A DNA stretch of 9,339 nt from Candidatus Mediterraneibacter stercorigallinarum (GCA_019116185.1 DXCD01000005.1:1-9339); one strand, 5' to 3'; counted from the first letter of the stretch, positions 1 to 6,342 are shown. Numbers and translations: made by a program. The notes: generated by a model from the sequence alone, not told the origin.

Positions 1-72
1 TCTTTCGAAAAGATGCTCAGCGATTTTCTACGTTCATCCGACCGGAAGTCCGCACAGCCAAATGCAGGATTT
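1..72. repeat. Right end of a large palindromic repeat (element A), cut by the window edge
   Basis: No gene is supported here. Positions 21-51 match positions 2860-2890 of the complete element at 2564-2911 at about 27 of 31 bases. The block ends with CAAATGCAGGATTT (59-72), a version of the CAAATCCAGATTT end seen at 2899-2911. I read this as the right end of a third family member whose body lies to the left of the window. The short rightward reading frame over 13-234 has no ribosome site and runs through the palindromes, so I do not call it a gene. Confidence 0.6.
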
Positions 73-215
73 CGAAAGAGGGGTGAACGGGGATCTTTAT
101 CGGCGAAACAGAATCTTTTCCCAGCCGGGAAATTATTAATTTCTTCCTGCAGGAAGAAAGTTACGACTCGCCAAAGAAGTTTCCATTTCGCCCTCCCTTC
201 GAAATCCTGCATTTG
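59..215. repeat. Connecting palindrome between elements A and B
   Basis: An exact 18-bp inverted repeat, CAAATGCAGGATTTCGAA (59-76) and its complement (198-215), encloses a spacer that also partly self-pairs. Inside the spacer lies an exact 20-bp palindrome, TTTCTTCCTGCAGGAAGAAA (140-159). The outer arms are formed by the facing ends of elements A and B, so two members lie side by side with a structured linker, similar in layout to paired REP units. No coding potential is visible. The function is unknown. Confidence 0.65.
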
Positions 216-560
216 TCGGGCTCCTCCGGCTTAAGTAAAACCAGAAAACAGCGAAGCGCCTTTTCGAAAACCTTTCAGAGCGTGTGCGGGGGTGACTGAG
301 GCGACTTCGGAATGAGGCTTAGTAAAACATAAAATCCGAAACTATGCGTTGAAATTGGCAGGGGGATTGTCTGAGACGAAGGCAGTTGCCCCCTGCCAAT
401 TTCTGCTCTTAGCATAGTTCCGGATTTTATAGTTTTACTTGCCTCGTGGAGCGGAGCCGAAGCCACCCGCACACACGCTCTGAATACGTCATCGACACCC
501 CCCGCTTCGGTGTTTTCGTCCGCTTTACTCACTCCCAGGCTCCCCGGCAAATCCAGATTG
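202..560. repeat. Complete ~359-bp imperfect palindrome (element B)
   Basis: The left and right halves are complementary along nearly their whole length. The best stretches are an exact 15-bp stem (351-365 with 389-403), a 27/28-base arm with one mismatch and one indel (321-347 with 412-439), and the outer arms around 276-291 and 466-482. The ends are AAATCCTGCATTTG (202-215) and CAAATCCAGATT (548-559). The 23-base apex loop (366-388) contains GTCTGAGAC. The right end abuts the stop codon of the HAD gene, so a transcript of that gene would read straight into the hairpin, which may act as its terminator. No protein is supported inside it. Confidence 0.75.
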
Positions 561-561
561 A

Positions 562-1332
562 TCAAATAACCTCAAAGTGTCTCAATGCTTTCTCGATCCC
601 CTCATTATCCACACTGTCGGTGACATAATCCGCGCTTTTTTTCACCATATCATCAGAGTTTCCCATTGCGATTCCAATGCCGGCAGACTCTAACATTTCT
701 ATATCATTTTCTCCGTCTCCGAATGCCATGGTCTCCTGAATCAAAATATTATTTTCCTTCAAATACTGCCTTATGCCAGTTACTTTACCTCCGTGCCGGG
801 AAATGATATCCACAGCCCTGTTATTCCACCGTGTTATCTTACATGCCGGCAGTATGGTCTTCAGCGCATCTTCTTTATCCTTTCCCACATAAGCAATGGC
901 CTGGTAAATCTCTCCCCCGGCGTATTCCCCTGTTTCAGGTACATCTGAGGAAATGTCTTTCTGCGTCTTTTCGACCTCCTTGTTTACGAAATTAATATAC
1001 ATTCTCTCTTGCTCCACCAGCAGGACCGGAATTTCCTTCATTTCAAACAGCCTGATGATCTGCTCTTTGTCCGCGCCTGTAAGCGCAGAACTGCTCAGGA
1101 CCTCATGGTGTTCATTCAGGCACAGCTGTCCGTTCAGAGTGATATATCCATCAAACTCAATATCTTTGACAGGAAGTTTCTTCAATTCCACCATATGCCT
1201 TCCCGTCGCAATGATACACTGTATCCCTTTTTCCTTTAACTGCCGGACAGCCTTCCTTGTGCTGGCGGACACTTCTCCCCGGGTATGAGAAACCAGTGTT
1301 CCGTCGACATCGAAAAAAACTGCTTTTATCAT
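562..1332 (-). CDS. Cof-type HAD-superfamily phosphatase
   Basis: This 256-residue cytoplasmic protein is a probable phosphatase of sugar phosphates or other small phosphorylated metabolites; the substrate cannot be told from sequence. It shows all HAD motifs: DVDGT at residues 8-12 (nucleophile Asp8, acid/base Asp10), ATG at 42-44 (motif II Thr43), the motif III lysine in GGKVTGI (Lys183) and GDGEND at 205-210 (metal-binding acids). The long middle section (about 83-180) is the C2-type cap typical of the Cof group, and the length is normal. I chose the ATG at 1332 because AAGGAGG (1343-1337) sits five bases upstream and the DxD motif then lies at residue 8. The frame stays open upstream to 1434 but has no comparable ribosome site. 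The gene is single, divergent from sdpRI, and ends against element B. Confidence 0.9.
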   Translation of the reverse strand: MIKAVFFDVDGTLVSHTRGEVSASTRKAVRQLKEKGIQCIIATGRHMVELKKLPVKDIEFDGYITLNGQLCLNEHHEVLSSSALTGADKEQIIRLFEMKEIPVLLVEQERMYINFVNKEVEKTQKDISSDVPETGEYAGGEIYQAIAYVGKDKEDALKTILPACKITRWNNRAVDIISRHGGKVTGIRQYLKENNILIQETMAFGDGENDIEMLESAGIGIAMGNSDDMVKKSADYVTDSVDNEGIEKALRHFEVI

Positions 1333-1406
1333 TTTTCCTCCTTGTATTTCCGTATATTTTGTTCTTCTGTTATATCCACATTCATGACATATGTTATCAT
1401 TGTTCT

Positions 1407-1434
1407 TTTTTATATGCAAGGCAGCTGCTGTCAA
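1407..1434 (-). promoter_or_regulatory. Possible promoter of the HAD phosphatase gene
   Basis: On the minus strand a perfect TTGACA (1434-1429) is followed by an AT-rich block, TATAAAAAAG. TATAAA is only 14 bases away and TAAAAA is 16 bases away, so the -10 choice is uncertain. It lies about 75-100 bases before the start codon. It is the only good -35 hexamer I see on this strand of the gap. Confidence 0.3.
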
Positions 1435-1519
1435 ATCATAACACCCTTAGCACTGCTGTGGATTTGTCTTTTCTCGCATATTTTTTCTTCGGTTTTATAA
1501 AAATGTTTTCTAGCTCTAG

Positions 1520-1543
1520 GTATTTAGATATTGTTCTAAATAC
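1520..1543. promoter_or_regulatory. Upstream operator, probably for SdpR
   Basis: An exact inverted repeat, GTATTTAGA - six bases - TCTAAATAC, ends three bases before the -35 hexamer of the sdpRI promoter. The same 24-bp arrangement recurs at 1576-1599. Size and symmetry suit a dimeric ArsR-type winged-helix repressor, and the first gene downstream encodes one. Binding by SdpR is inferred. Confidence 0.7.
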
Positions 1544-1546
1544 TTA

Positions 1547-1575
1547 TTGACATTTTATCTCTCCCGCTGTATAAA
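1547..1575 (+). promoter_or_regulatory. Consensus sigma-A promoter of sdpR-sdpI
   Basis: TTGACA (1547-1552) and TATAAA (1570-1575) are separated by 17 bases, a near-ideal housekeeping promoter. It lies exactly between two copies of the same operator, so the unrepressed promoter should be strong and the repressed state tight. Predicted transcription start is near 1582, inside the downstream operator. Confidence 0.8.
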
Positions 1576-1599
1576 GTATTTAGAAATATTTCAAAATAC
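1576..1599. promoter_or_regulatory. Downstream operator, probably for SdpR
   Basis: GTATTTAGA - six bases - TCAAAATAC repeats the upstream operator with one mismatch in the right arm. It begins directly after the -10 hexamer and covers the predicted start site. The distance from the first operator, start to start, is 56 bp. Confidence 0.68.
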
Positions 1600-1644
1600 T
1601 TTTCTTTCAAACCATGGGGTACTGTATCAGAAAGGAGTGATCTA

Positions 1645-1911
1645 TTGAGCTTTGCGGAGACTTTTAAGGCATTATCGGATCCCATAAGACGTCAGATATT
1701 AGAACTGCTGAAAAACGGCAGGCTTTCAGCCGGAAATATTGCCGGGCACTTTAACATGACCCAGGCGACTGTATCCTACCATCTGAAGATCCTGAAACAG
1801 GCGGACCTGATCCGTGAAACACGGGAAAAAAATTTTATCTTTTATGAACTGAACCTGACGGTCTTAGAAGAAATCATGATGTGGCTGTCAGAACTGAAAG
1901 GAGAAACCTGA
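1645..1911 (+). CDS. sdpR: ArsR-family autorepressor, SdpR-like
   Basis: This 88-residue protein is almost entirely one winged helix-turn-helix domain. It opens with FKALSDPIRRQILELL (residues 7-22), carries the helix-turn-helix through AGNIAGHFNMTQATVSYHLKIL (29-50, recognition helix around TQATVSYHLKIL), and has a wing around 58-68. It lacks the metal-binding cysteines of ArsR/SmtB sensors, as expected for SdpR, the Bacillus subtilis repressor of sdpRI. Length fits that family (about 90 residues). The start is a TTG at 1645, seven bases after AAAGGAG (1631-1637). It lies four codons from the start of sdpI. In B. subtilis, SdpI occupied by its toxin sequesters SdpR at the membrane and relieves repression. 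The twin operators upstream suggest the same autoregulation. Confidence 0.85.
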   Translation: MSFAETFKALSDPIRRQILELLKNGRLSAGNIAGHFNMTQATVSYHLKILKQADLIRETREKNFIFYELNLTVLEEIMMWLSELKGET

Positions 1912-1914
1912 TCT

Positions 1915-2565
1915 ATGAAAGACTATAAAAAAACAATCATCATCACCACACTGGTCACACTGCTCCCGATCCTCCTCGGGATCATCCTTTGGGAAAAACT
2001 TCCGGACAGTATCGCTACTCACTGGGGAGCGGACGGTCAGGCGAACGGCTGGTCAAACAAGGCTTTCGCCGTATTCGGGCTTCCCTGTATACTCGCAGTG
2101 CCCCACCTCTTTTCTGTCTGCATCACGCTCAATGACCCTAAGAGGAAAAATATCCACAAGAAACCTCTGACCCTGATATTTTGGATCATGCCCATTGTCT
2201 CCCTCGTGACCAGCGGCTTTACCTATGCAGCTGCCTTGGGCTCTGATATGGATATCAACCTCATCATCTCCATATTGGTGGGAGTCCTGTTCATCATACT
2301 CGGGAATTACATGCCCAAACTCCAGCAGAACTATACTGTGGGCATCAAACTCCCCTGGACGCTGAACAGCACAGAGAACTGGAACCGGACTCACCGCTTG
2401 GGCGGGAAACTTTTTATCGCCGGCGGCGTCCTGATCGCTGTCAGCGGTTTTCTCTCTCCACTTTTCGGAGAGACTGCCGGGCTCATTATATTGATCACGA
2501 TCACCCTGGTGTGCGTTGTAATACCGATGGGATATTCATTCTGGCTATTCAGGAAAGGGATTTAA
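1915..2565 (+). CDS. sdpI: SdpI-family membrane immunity/signalling protein
   Basis: This 216-residue integral membrane protein has about six hydrophobic segments (roughly 7-27, 50-70, 86-108, 114-132, 164-184, 187-210). The N-terminal part is a DUF1648-like domain with LPDSIATHWGADGQANGW (29-46). The C-terminal part has the SdpI hallmark, NYMPKLQQNYTVGIKLPWTL followed by ENWNRTHRLGGK (131-165). In Bacillus subtilis, SdpI protects against the SdpC cannibalism toxin and relays its presence to SdpR. Length matches (about 207 there). ATG 1915 lies three bases after the sdpR stop, with AAAGGAG at 1897-1903 inside sdpR, so translation is probably coupled. No sdpABC toxin genes lie in the window, so this may be an orphan immunity device or a general envelope-stress responder. 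The stop codon overlaps the first bases of element C. Confidence 0.85.
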   Translation: MKDYKKTIIITTLVTLLPILLGIILWEKLPDSIATHWGADGQANGWSNKAFAVFGLPCILAVPHLFSVCITLNDPKRKNIHKKPLTLIFWIMPIVSLVTSGFTYAAALGSDMDINLIISILVGVLFIILGNYMPKLQQNYTVGIKLPWTLNSTENWNRTHRLGGKLFIAGGVLIAVSGFLSPLFGETAGLIILITITLVCVVIPMGYSFWLFRKGI

Positions 2566-2911
2566 ATCTGAATTTGTTTGGGGACGGTTGATCGATGGAA
2601 CGATCGAAAACCGCAGGTTATTTTAAGACATATTCGCGGCGGGCGGGGATATGGCTCAGGTTCCGGTTCCGTAATCTGGGAAAGACGTAAAAGGAATGGA
2701 ATGTTGCTAAAAACAATTTCAAAGCGGACGATTCGCCTGCGCTCAGGCATCCGCTTTGAAATTAACGCCACACTCCATTCCTTTAAGTCTTTCCAACAGA
2801 TTACTTCAAGTCACCGTCGCCATATCTCCGCCCGCCGCGAAAGGCTCTTGAAATAGGGGCGGTTTTCTACGTTTATCCGATCGGCAGTCCCCCGCAAACA
2901 AATCCAGATTT
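2564..2911. repeat. Complete ~348-bp imperfect palindrome (element C) between convergent genes
   Basis: The two halves pair nearly throughout: AATTTCAAAGCGGA (2715-2728) with 2750-2763 exactly, 2681-2700 with 2774-2792, and 2635-2654 with 2820-2839 at 19 of 20. The apex is a small hairpin, GCCTG-CGCT-CAGGC (2735-2748). The ends are AAATCTGAATTTG (2564-2576) and CAAATCCAGATTT (2899-2911). Both neighbouring stop codons (2563-2565 plus strand, 2912-2910 minus strand) overlap the ends, so transcripts from either side enter the hairpin. It probably stops transcription in both directions. It is a relative of elements A and B. No gene is supported within it. Confidence 0.8.
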
Positions 2912-4082
2912 AATAAGCTGCAGGCACCTCTATCTCCATATCTCCTGCGGGATATGTGACGCACGGATGTATAAATCCGAATTTTTTATCAGCCTCGCGC
3001 CGTCCATCTCTGTCTTCTGCGATCACGAATTCTCCTTTGATCCATTTGCTGTGGCAGAAGCCGCATCCGCCTGCGCGGCATTTATTCGGCGCGTTCAGTC
3101 CTGCGCGCTCCATTGCGGTCAACAGAGTCTCATTTTCTTTTGCTTTGATCTCAAATACTTTATCCCTCATCCTCACTGTCAGGCTGAACGTCCGGGGACC
3201 GGCAATCTCCCGATCCTGACAGCAGGATGCGTCTTTATGGACAGCTTTTACCGGAAGTTCCAGTGGTTTCAGCTCATCCAGAACAAACTGATACATTGCC
3301 GCCGGACCGCAGAGGAAGAATGTAACGCCGCGGACATCAGTATACTTCTCCAGCAAGGCTCTTGTAACAAACCCCTTCTCATATCCGTCCGCCTGCTCCG
3401 CACTTTTCTCGTCACTTAACACATAAATGACCTTCAGTCCTTTCTCAGCCATTGCATCCAGTTCCCCCTGATAAGCAATATGCTGCCGGTCTCTCGCCCC
3501 ATAGAACAGTGTCATCTCGTATTCTTCTGTCCCATCCAGCATGGCAGACGCCATGCTCATGAACGGAGTGATGCCGCTGCCGCCTGCAATGCAGACGATC
3601 TTTTTGCTGTCCCTTAGGGTCTCATAGTGGAACTCTCCTGCTGGTTCTGTCATATGAAAACGGTCGCCTTCCTTTGCCTGTGAACACATATAGGAAGAGA
3701 AAAAGCCTGCGTCCTCTATCCCCAGGACCAGTCTGCCTGCAAGCGCGTCCCTGGGCGAGGATACAATAGAATACGGACGGCTGACAAGAGAATCCCCGAT
3801 CTTCGCCTGAAGAGATACATACTGCCCTGCACGGAAAAACGGAAACGCGCTGCTATCCACCCGGCGGAATGTAAATTCTTTCATACCGGCTGCAAGCGGA
3901 CGGATTTTTGTCAGTTCTACCTCCATATATCCCGGGTGAAGCCGCTCTGCCTGCTGATTGGTACGGTATTCTTTCGGCAGAGGCGTATCCGGTCCTGAAG
4001 CAAGCGCCTCCCTGCGGTTGGGAACCAGTTTTTTAAAGCGGAGCATATCCATAAACCCGAAAATCTGTTTTTTAAACTTCAT
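2910..4082 (-). CDS. Ferredoxin-NAD(P)H reductase-like flavoprotein with C-terminal 2Fe-2S domain
   Basis: This 390-residue cytoplasmic electron-transfer protein probably takes electrons from NAD(P)H through FAD or FMN to a 2Fe-2S centre. A basic N-terminal extension (1-50) precedes a flavin-binding barrel (about 51-155) with the signature RPYS at 102-105. A nucleotide-binding domain (about 158-275) has GGSGITPF at 167-174 and CGP at 258-260. A linker with a Cys pair (287-288) leads to a plant-type 2Fe-2S domain whose ligands are Cys335, Cys340, Cys343 and Cys374 (C-x4-C-x2-C-x30-C). This order resembles reductase components of oxygenases and Hcr-type reductases. The ATG lies two bases after the stop of the preceding FAD oxidoreductase gene, with GGGAGG overlapping that gene's end, so coupled expression and a redox partnership are likely. 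The partner is inferred, not shown. Confidence 0.85.
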   Translation of the reverse strand: MKFKKQIFGFMDMLRFKKLVPNRREALASGPDTPLPKEYRTNQQAERLHPGYMEVELTKIRPLAAGMKEFTFRRVDSSAFPFFRAGQYVSLQAKIGDSLVSRPYSIVSSPRDALAGRLVLGIEDAGFFSSYMCSQAKEGDRFHMTEPAGEFHYETLRDSKKIVCIAGGSGITPFMSMASAMLDGTEEYEMTLFYGARDRQHIAYQGELDAMAEKGLKVIYVLSDEKSAEQADGYEKGFVTRALLEKYTDVRGVTFFLCGPAAMYQFVLDELKPLELPVKAVHKDASCCQDREIAGPRTFSLTVRMRDKVFEIKAKENETLLTAMERAGLNAPNKCRAGGCGFCHSKWIKGEFVIAEDRDGRREADKKFGFIHPCVTYPAGDMEIEVPAAY

Positions 4083-4084
4083 AG

Positions 4085-5635
4085 CTATCTTCCCTCCCTT
4101 TTCAGATCACCAACCGTCTGTCTGCCAGACAGGTCGCCGGATACATAGGCGCTGGAATATCCGCTGGAACGCATCGCATAGCCTCCCGCAAACCTGAGCC
4201 CCTTAAACAATTCCGCATCTTCCTGGATCATCATCATTCTCGGCATCAGGCTGTCCCATTCCGCAGCCTCATATCCATAGATCACACCCTGCGGATGCCC
4301 GCAGTAACGGGCATAGGTAGTCGGTGACGCCACACAGATCTCTTCAATGGAATCCCTGATCTTACATCCGGTCTCCCGCTCAAAGACACGTATCATATCG
4401 TCCGCCACCTTGTCCTTCATCTTAAAATATTCCTCATCCGTTACGTTGCCCCAGTCATCGGACATAAACATGGTCGTAAAATACATCATGCAAGTCCCCG
4501 GAGGAGAACACTCTTTGTATGCATTGTTCAGACATACCGTCGCCTGTACGTGATTCGTGCGGACTTTCTTCATCATATCGTACTGTTTCACCGAATCCGC
4601 CGTATCGTAGATAAAATAGTTGTGGCTCTCTATTCCCAGTTCTTCCGCGCTTTTATTCAGCCCCAGGAACAGAGTGAGACCGCGCCCCGAAAATTTTCTT
4701 GCATTGACTGCTCTGATCATTTTCTCTGTCACTGACTTATCTTCCAGCATCTTTCCGAACACCAGATGCGGGGAACAGTTTGCGACAATATGTCCTGTCT
4801 CTATCACAGTACCGTCTGTGAGACGTACTCCTGTAATATGATTCTCTTTGTCAGTCAGGATCTTATCCGCCTCTGAGCAGTACCAGATATCCCCGCCCAG
4901 CTCGCGGATCTTTGTATCAAAGGCAAGGCTGATCTCATGGGAGCGCATCTTCGGCATCCACGCCTCCTTGGTAATATAGCGGATAACCATGGAGCCGTAA
5001 TGGAGAAAGCTCATCCTGTCGCAGTCCACACCAAGGTAGCACCAATAAGCATTTAGGATATCCTGGGCTTTCTTCGGCATCTTAAGCGCATCCAGCACCT
5101 CATTTACAGAATAGCTTCCCGCCTTCACAAAATTCGGGAATGTCTTTTTCATGTAATCAGAGTCTGTTTTTCCGTTTACAGAATTGCTGTAAGTCTGGGC
5201 ATCCCTTACCTCCTCGCACAGCTCGAAAAATTCCGTGATGGATTTGCGGGAATCCGGACAGTATTCCACCATCTTCTCTATGAACGCATCCACGCCGAAG
5301 GGCATGACACAGTCATATTTTTTGTCTGTCGTGATCAGGTGATATGCCTCCGGGATGCGCACCCAATCGATCATATCCTCCACGCCGAGACTGCGGAACA
5401 GCGTCCGGATATCCCCGGGATCTTCTTTTGAGCCGTAGTCATTCAGCTCATGGAGGCTTGCTTCAAACTCGAACCTGCCTCTTTTGAAACTGGTGGCAAA
5501 ACCGCCGGGCAGATTGTGCTTTTCCAGCAGCAGACAGGAATATCCGCCCTGGAGGATGCGGATCGCCGCTGCAAGCCCGCCGTTGCCGGCGCCGATGACC
5601 ACAGCATCATACTTTTTGCATGCTTCTCTTTCCAT
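4085..5635 (-). CDS. FAD-dependent oxidoreductase of the phytoene desaturase/retinol saturase-like superfamily
   Basis: This 516-residue protein has an N-terminal Rossmann dinucleotide-binding motif, VVIGAGNGGLAAA (12-24, glycines 15/17/20), with the ribose-binding Glu38 and the following LPGGFATSF (42-50), characteristic of CrtI and RetSat relatives. The C-terminal FAD-closing motif is GLRFAGGYAMRSSGYSSA (479-496). The length suits the superfamily. Such enzymes desaturate, saturate or isomerise conjugated, mostly hydrophobic substrates; the substrate here is unknown. There is no carotenoid synthesis gene nearby, so pigment synthesis is unlikely on present evidence. ATG 5635 is preceded by AAGGAGAGG and lies 19 bases after the TetR gene. 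Together with the downstream 2Fe-2S reductase it could form a reductase that draws electrons from NAD(P)H. Regulation by the adjacent TetR protein is likely. Confidence 0.82.
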   Translation of the reverse strand: MEREACKKYDAVVIGAGNGGLAAAIRILQGGYSCLLLEKHNLPGGFATSFKRGRFEFEASLHELNDYGSKEDPGDIRTLFRSLGVEDMIDWVRIPEAYHLITTDKKYDCVMPFGVDAFIEKMVEYCPDSRKSITEFFELCEEVRDAQTYSNSVNGKTDSDYMKKTFPNFVKAGSYSVNEVLDALKMPKKAQDILNAYWCYLGVDCDRMSFLHYGSMVIRYITKEAWMPKMRSHEISLAFDTKIRELGGDIWYCSEADKILTDKENHITGVRLTDGTVIETGHIVANCSPHLVFGKMLEDKSVTEKMIRAVNARKFSGRGLTLFLGLNKSAEELGIESHNYFIYDTADSVKQYDMMKKVRTNHVQATVCLNNAYKECSPPGTCMMYFTTMFMSDDWGNVTDEEYFKMKDKVADDMIRVFERETGCKIRDSIEEICVASPTTYARYCGHPQGVIYGYEAAEWDSLMPRMMMIQEDAELFKGLRFAGGYAMRSSGYSSAYVSGDLSGRQTVGDLKREGR

Positions 5636-5654
5636 AGTATCCTCTCCTTTTCTT

Positions 5655-6242
5655 TTATTCCGGCAGATTACGGGCTCTTTTCAGCCAGTAATCACACACC
5701 TCTTCATCATCGATCTTCTTATAGTGTCTGAGCATGATCTTAAAAATATCCGTCAGCTCCCGGTCCATTTCTTCTTCTGAAATATTCCTGTATCCGGTGG
5801 CGATCATGACCGCCATGGAATATGTGTAATACTGCATCTTTTTATGCAGTTCTTTTGCACTATGTGTATCCATATCCAGGTTTTCAGACAACAGCTTTAT
5901 GGTCAGGTCATAATTAACGTCCTCGATCTGCTCCTCTTTATCCCTGCTGCGGATGAATATGAATTTGAACAATTCCTTTTCGTCTTTTGCAAAATGCAGG
6001 AGGGCGAGCCCGAAATCCTTATACCGGTGAGGATGGACCTGGATATATCTTTCCCGTGCAAACAGGAGCAGCTCCTCTTTCAGGCTGTCAAAATTTTCAA
6101 ACTCTGAATACAATGGCTGGGTAGAGACGTGAAGTTCTTTTGCAATGTTTCTCACGCTCAGCGCAGATGCCCCGTGCTCACGGATCACCCGGACCGCCGC
6201 TTCCAGAATATCTTGTTTGTGTATCTTTTTTCGTGCGGGCAC
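5655..6242 (-). CDS. TetR/AcrR-family transcriptional repressor
   Basis: This 195-residue regulator has the TetR N-terminal DNA-binding domain. KQDILEAAVRVIREHGASAL (9-28) leads into the helix-turn-helix LSVRNIAKELHVSTQPLYSEF (28-48). The remaining helical part (about 55-190) is the variable ligand-binding and dimerisation region and gives no clue to the ligand. I chose GTG at 6242 because AAAGGAG (6257-6251) lies eight bases upstream and the helix-turn-helix then sits at the usual position. A longer frame reaches back to 6299 but lacks a ribosome site and would overlap the promoter. It is the first gene of the operon with the two oxidoreductases. A 14-bp palindrome at its transcription start suggests autorepression, released when a substrate-like molecule binds. 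Confidence 0.88.
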   Translation of the reverse strand: MPARKKIHKQDILEAAVRVIREHGASALSVRNIAKELHVSTQPLYSEFENFDSLKEELLLFARERYIQVHPHRYKDFGLALLHFAKDEKELFKFIFIRSRDKEEQIEDVNYDLTIKLLSENLDMDTHSAKELHKKMQYYTYSMAVMIATGYRNISEEEMDRELTDIFKIMLRHYKKIDDEEVCDYWLKRARNLPE

Positions 6243-6292
6243 TGCCCCCTCTCCTTTCCTGTGTTGAGAATTATCTGCATCAAGAAAATAAA

Positions 6293-6306
6293 ATAACACT
6301 TGTTAT
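6293..6306. promoter_or_regulatory. Candidate TetR operator
   Basis: ATAACACTTGTTAT has exact 6-bp arms around a two-base centre. It lies immediately downstream of the -10 hexamers on the minus strand, around the predicted transcription start of the tetR operon, a classic position for an autorepressor. The symmetry is visible; binding by this TetR protein is inferred. Confidence 0.5.
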
Positions 6307-6342
6307 ATTATACAGTATATCATTCCGCTTCTTCTATTACAA
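6307..6342 (-). promoter_or_regulatory. Promoter of the tetR-oxidoreductase operon
   Basis: On the minus strand TTGTAA (6342-6337) and TATACT (6319-6314) are 17 bases apart. A second, perfect TATAAT lies at 6312-6307 without a matching -35. The start codon is about 65 bases further on. Either -10 places initiation at or beside the 14-bp palindrome at 6293-6306. Confidence 0.6.

Noticed and set aside
13..234. 73-codon rightward reading frame at the left edge
   Set aside because: It has no ribosome site, an unremarkable composition, and runs through palindromic repeat sequence that explains the open frame.
1333..1434. N-terminal extension of the HAD protein to 1434
   Set aside because: There is no ribosome site upstream of 1434. 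A textbook AAGGAGG precedes the internal ATG at 1332, which also puts the catalytic DxD at residue 8.
2562..2856. Reading frames on both strands inside element C
   Set aside because: They mirror each other because the region is a palindrome. No protein motifs or starts are supported.
4085..5635. Calling the FAD enzyme a true phytoene desaturase (crtI)
   Set aside because: The superfamily motifs fit, but no phytoene synthase or other carotenoid gene is nearby and the partner reductase is atypical for CrtI, so only a superfamily-level call is justified.
6243..6299. Longer TetR start at 6299
   Set aside because: It would overlap the predicted promoter/operator and lacks a ribosome site. GTG 6242 has AAAGGAG at good spacing.
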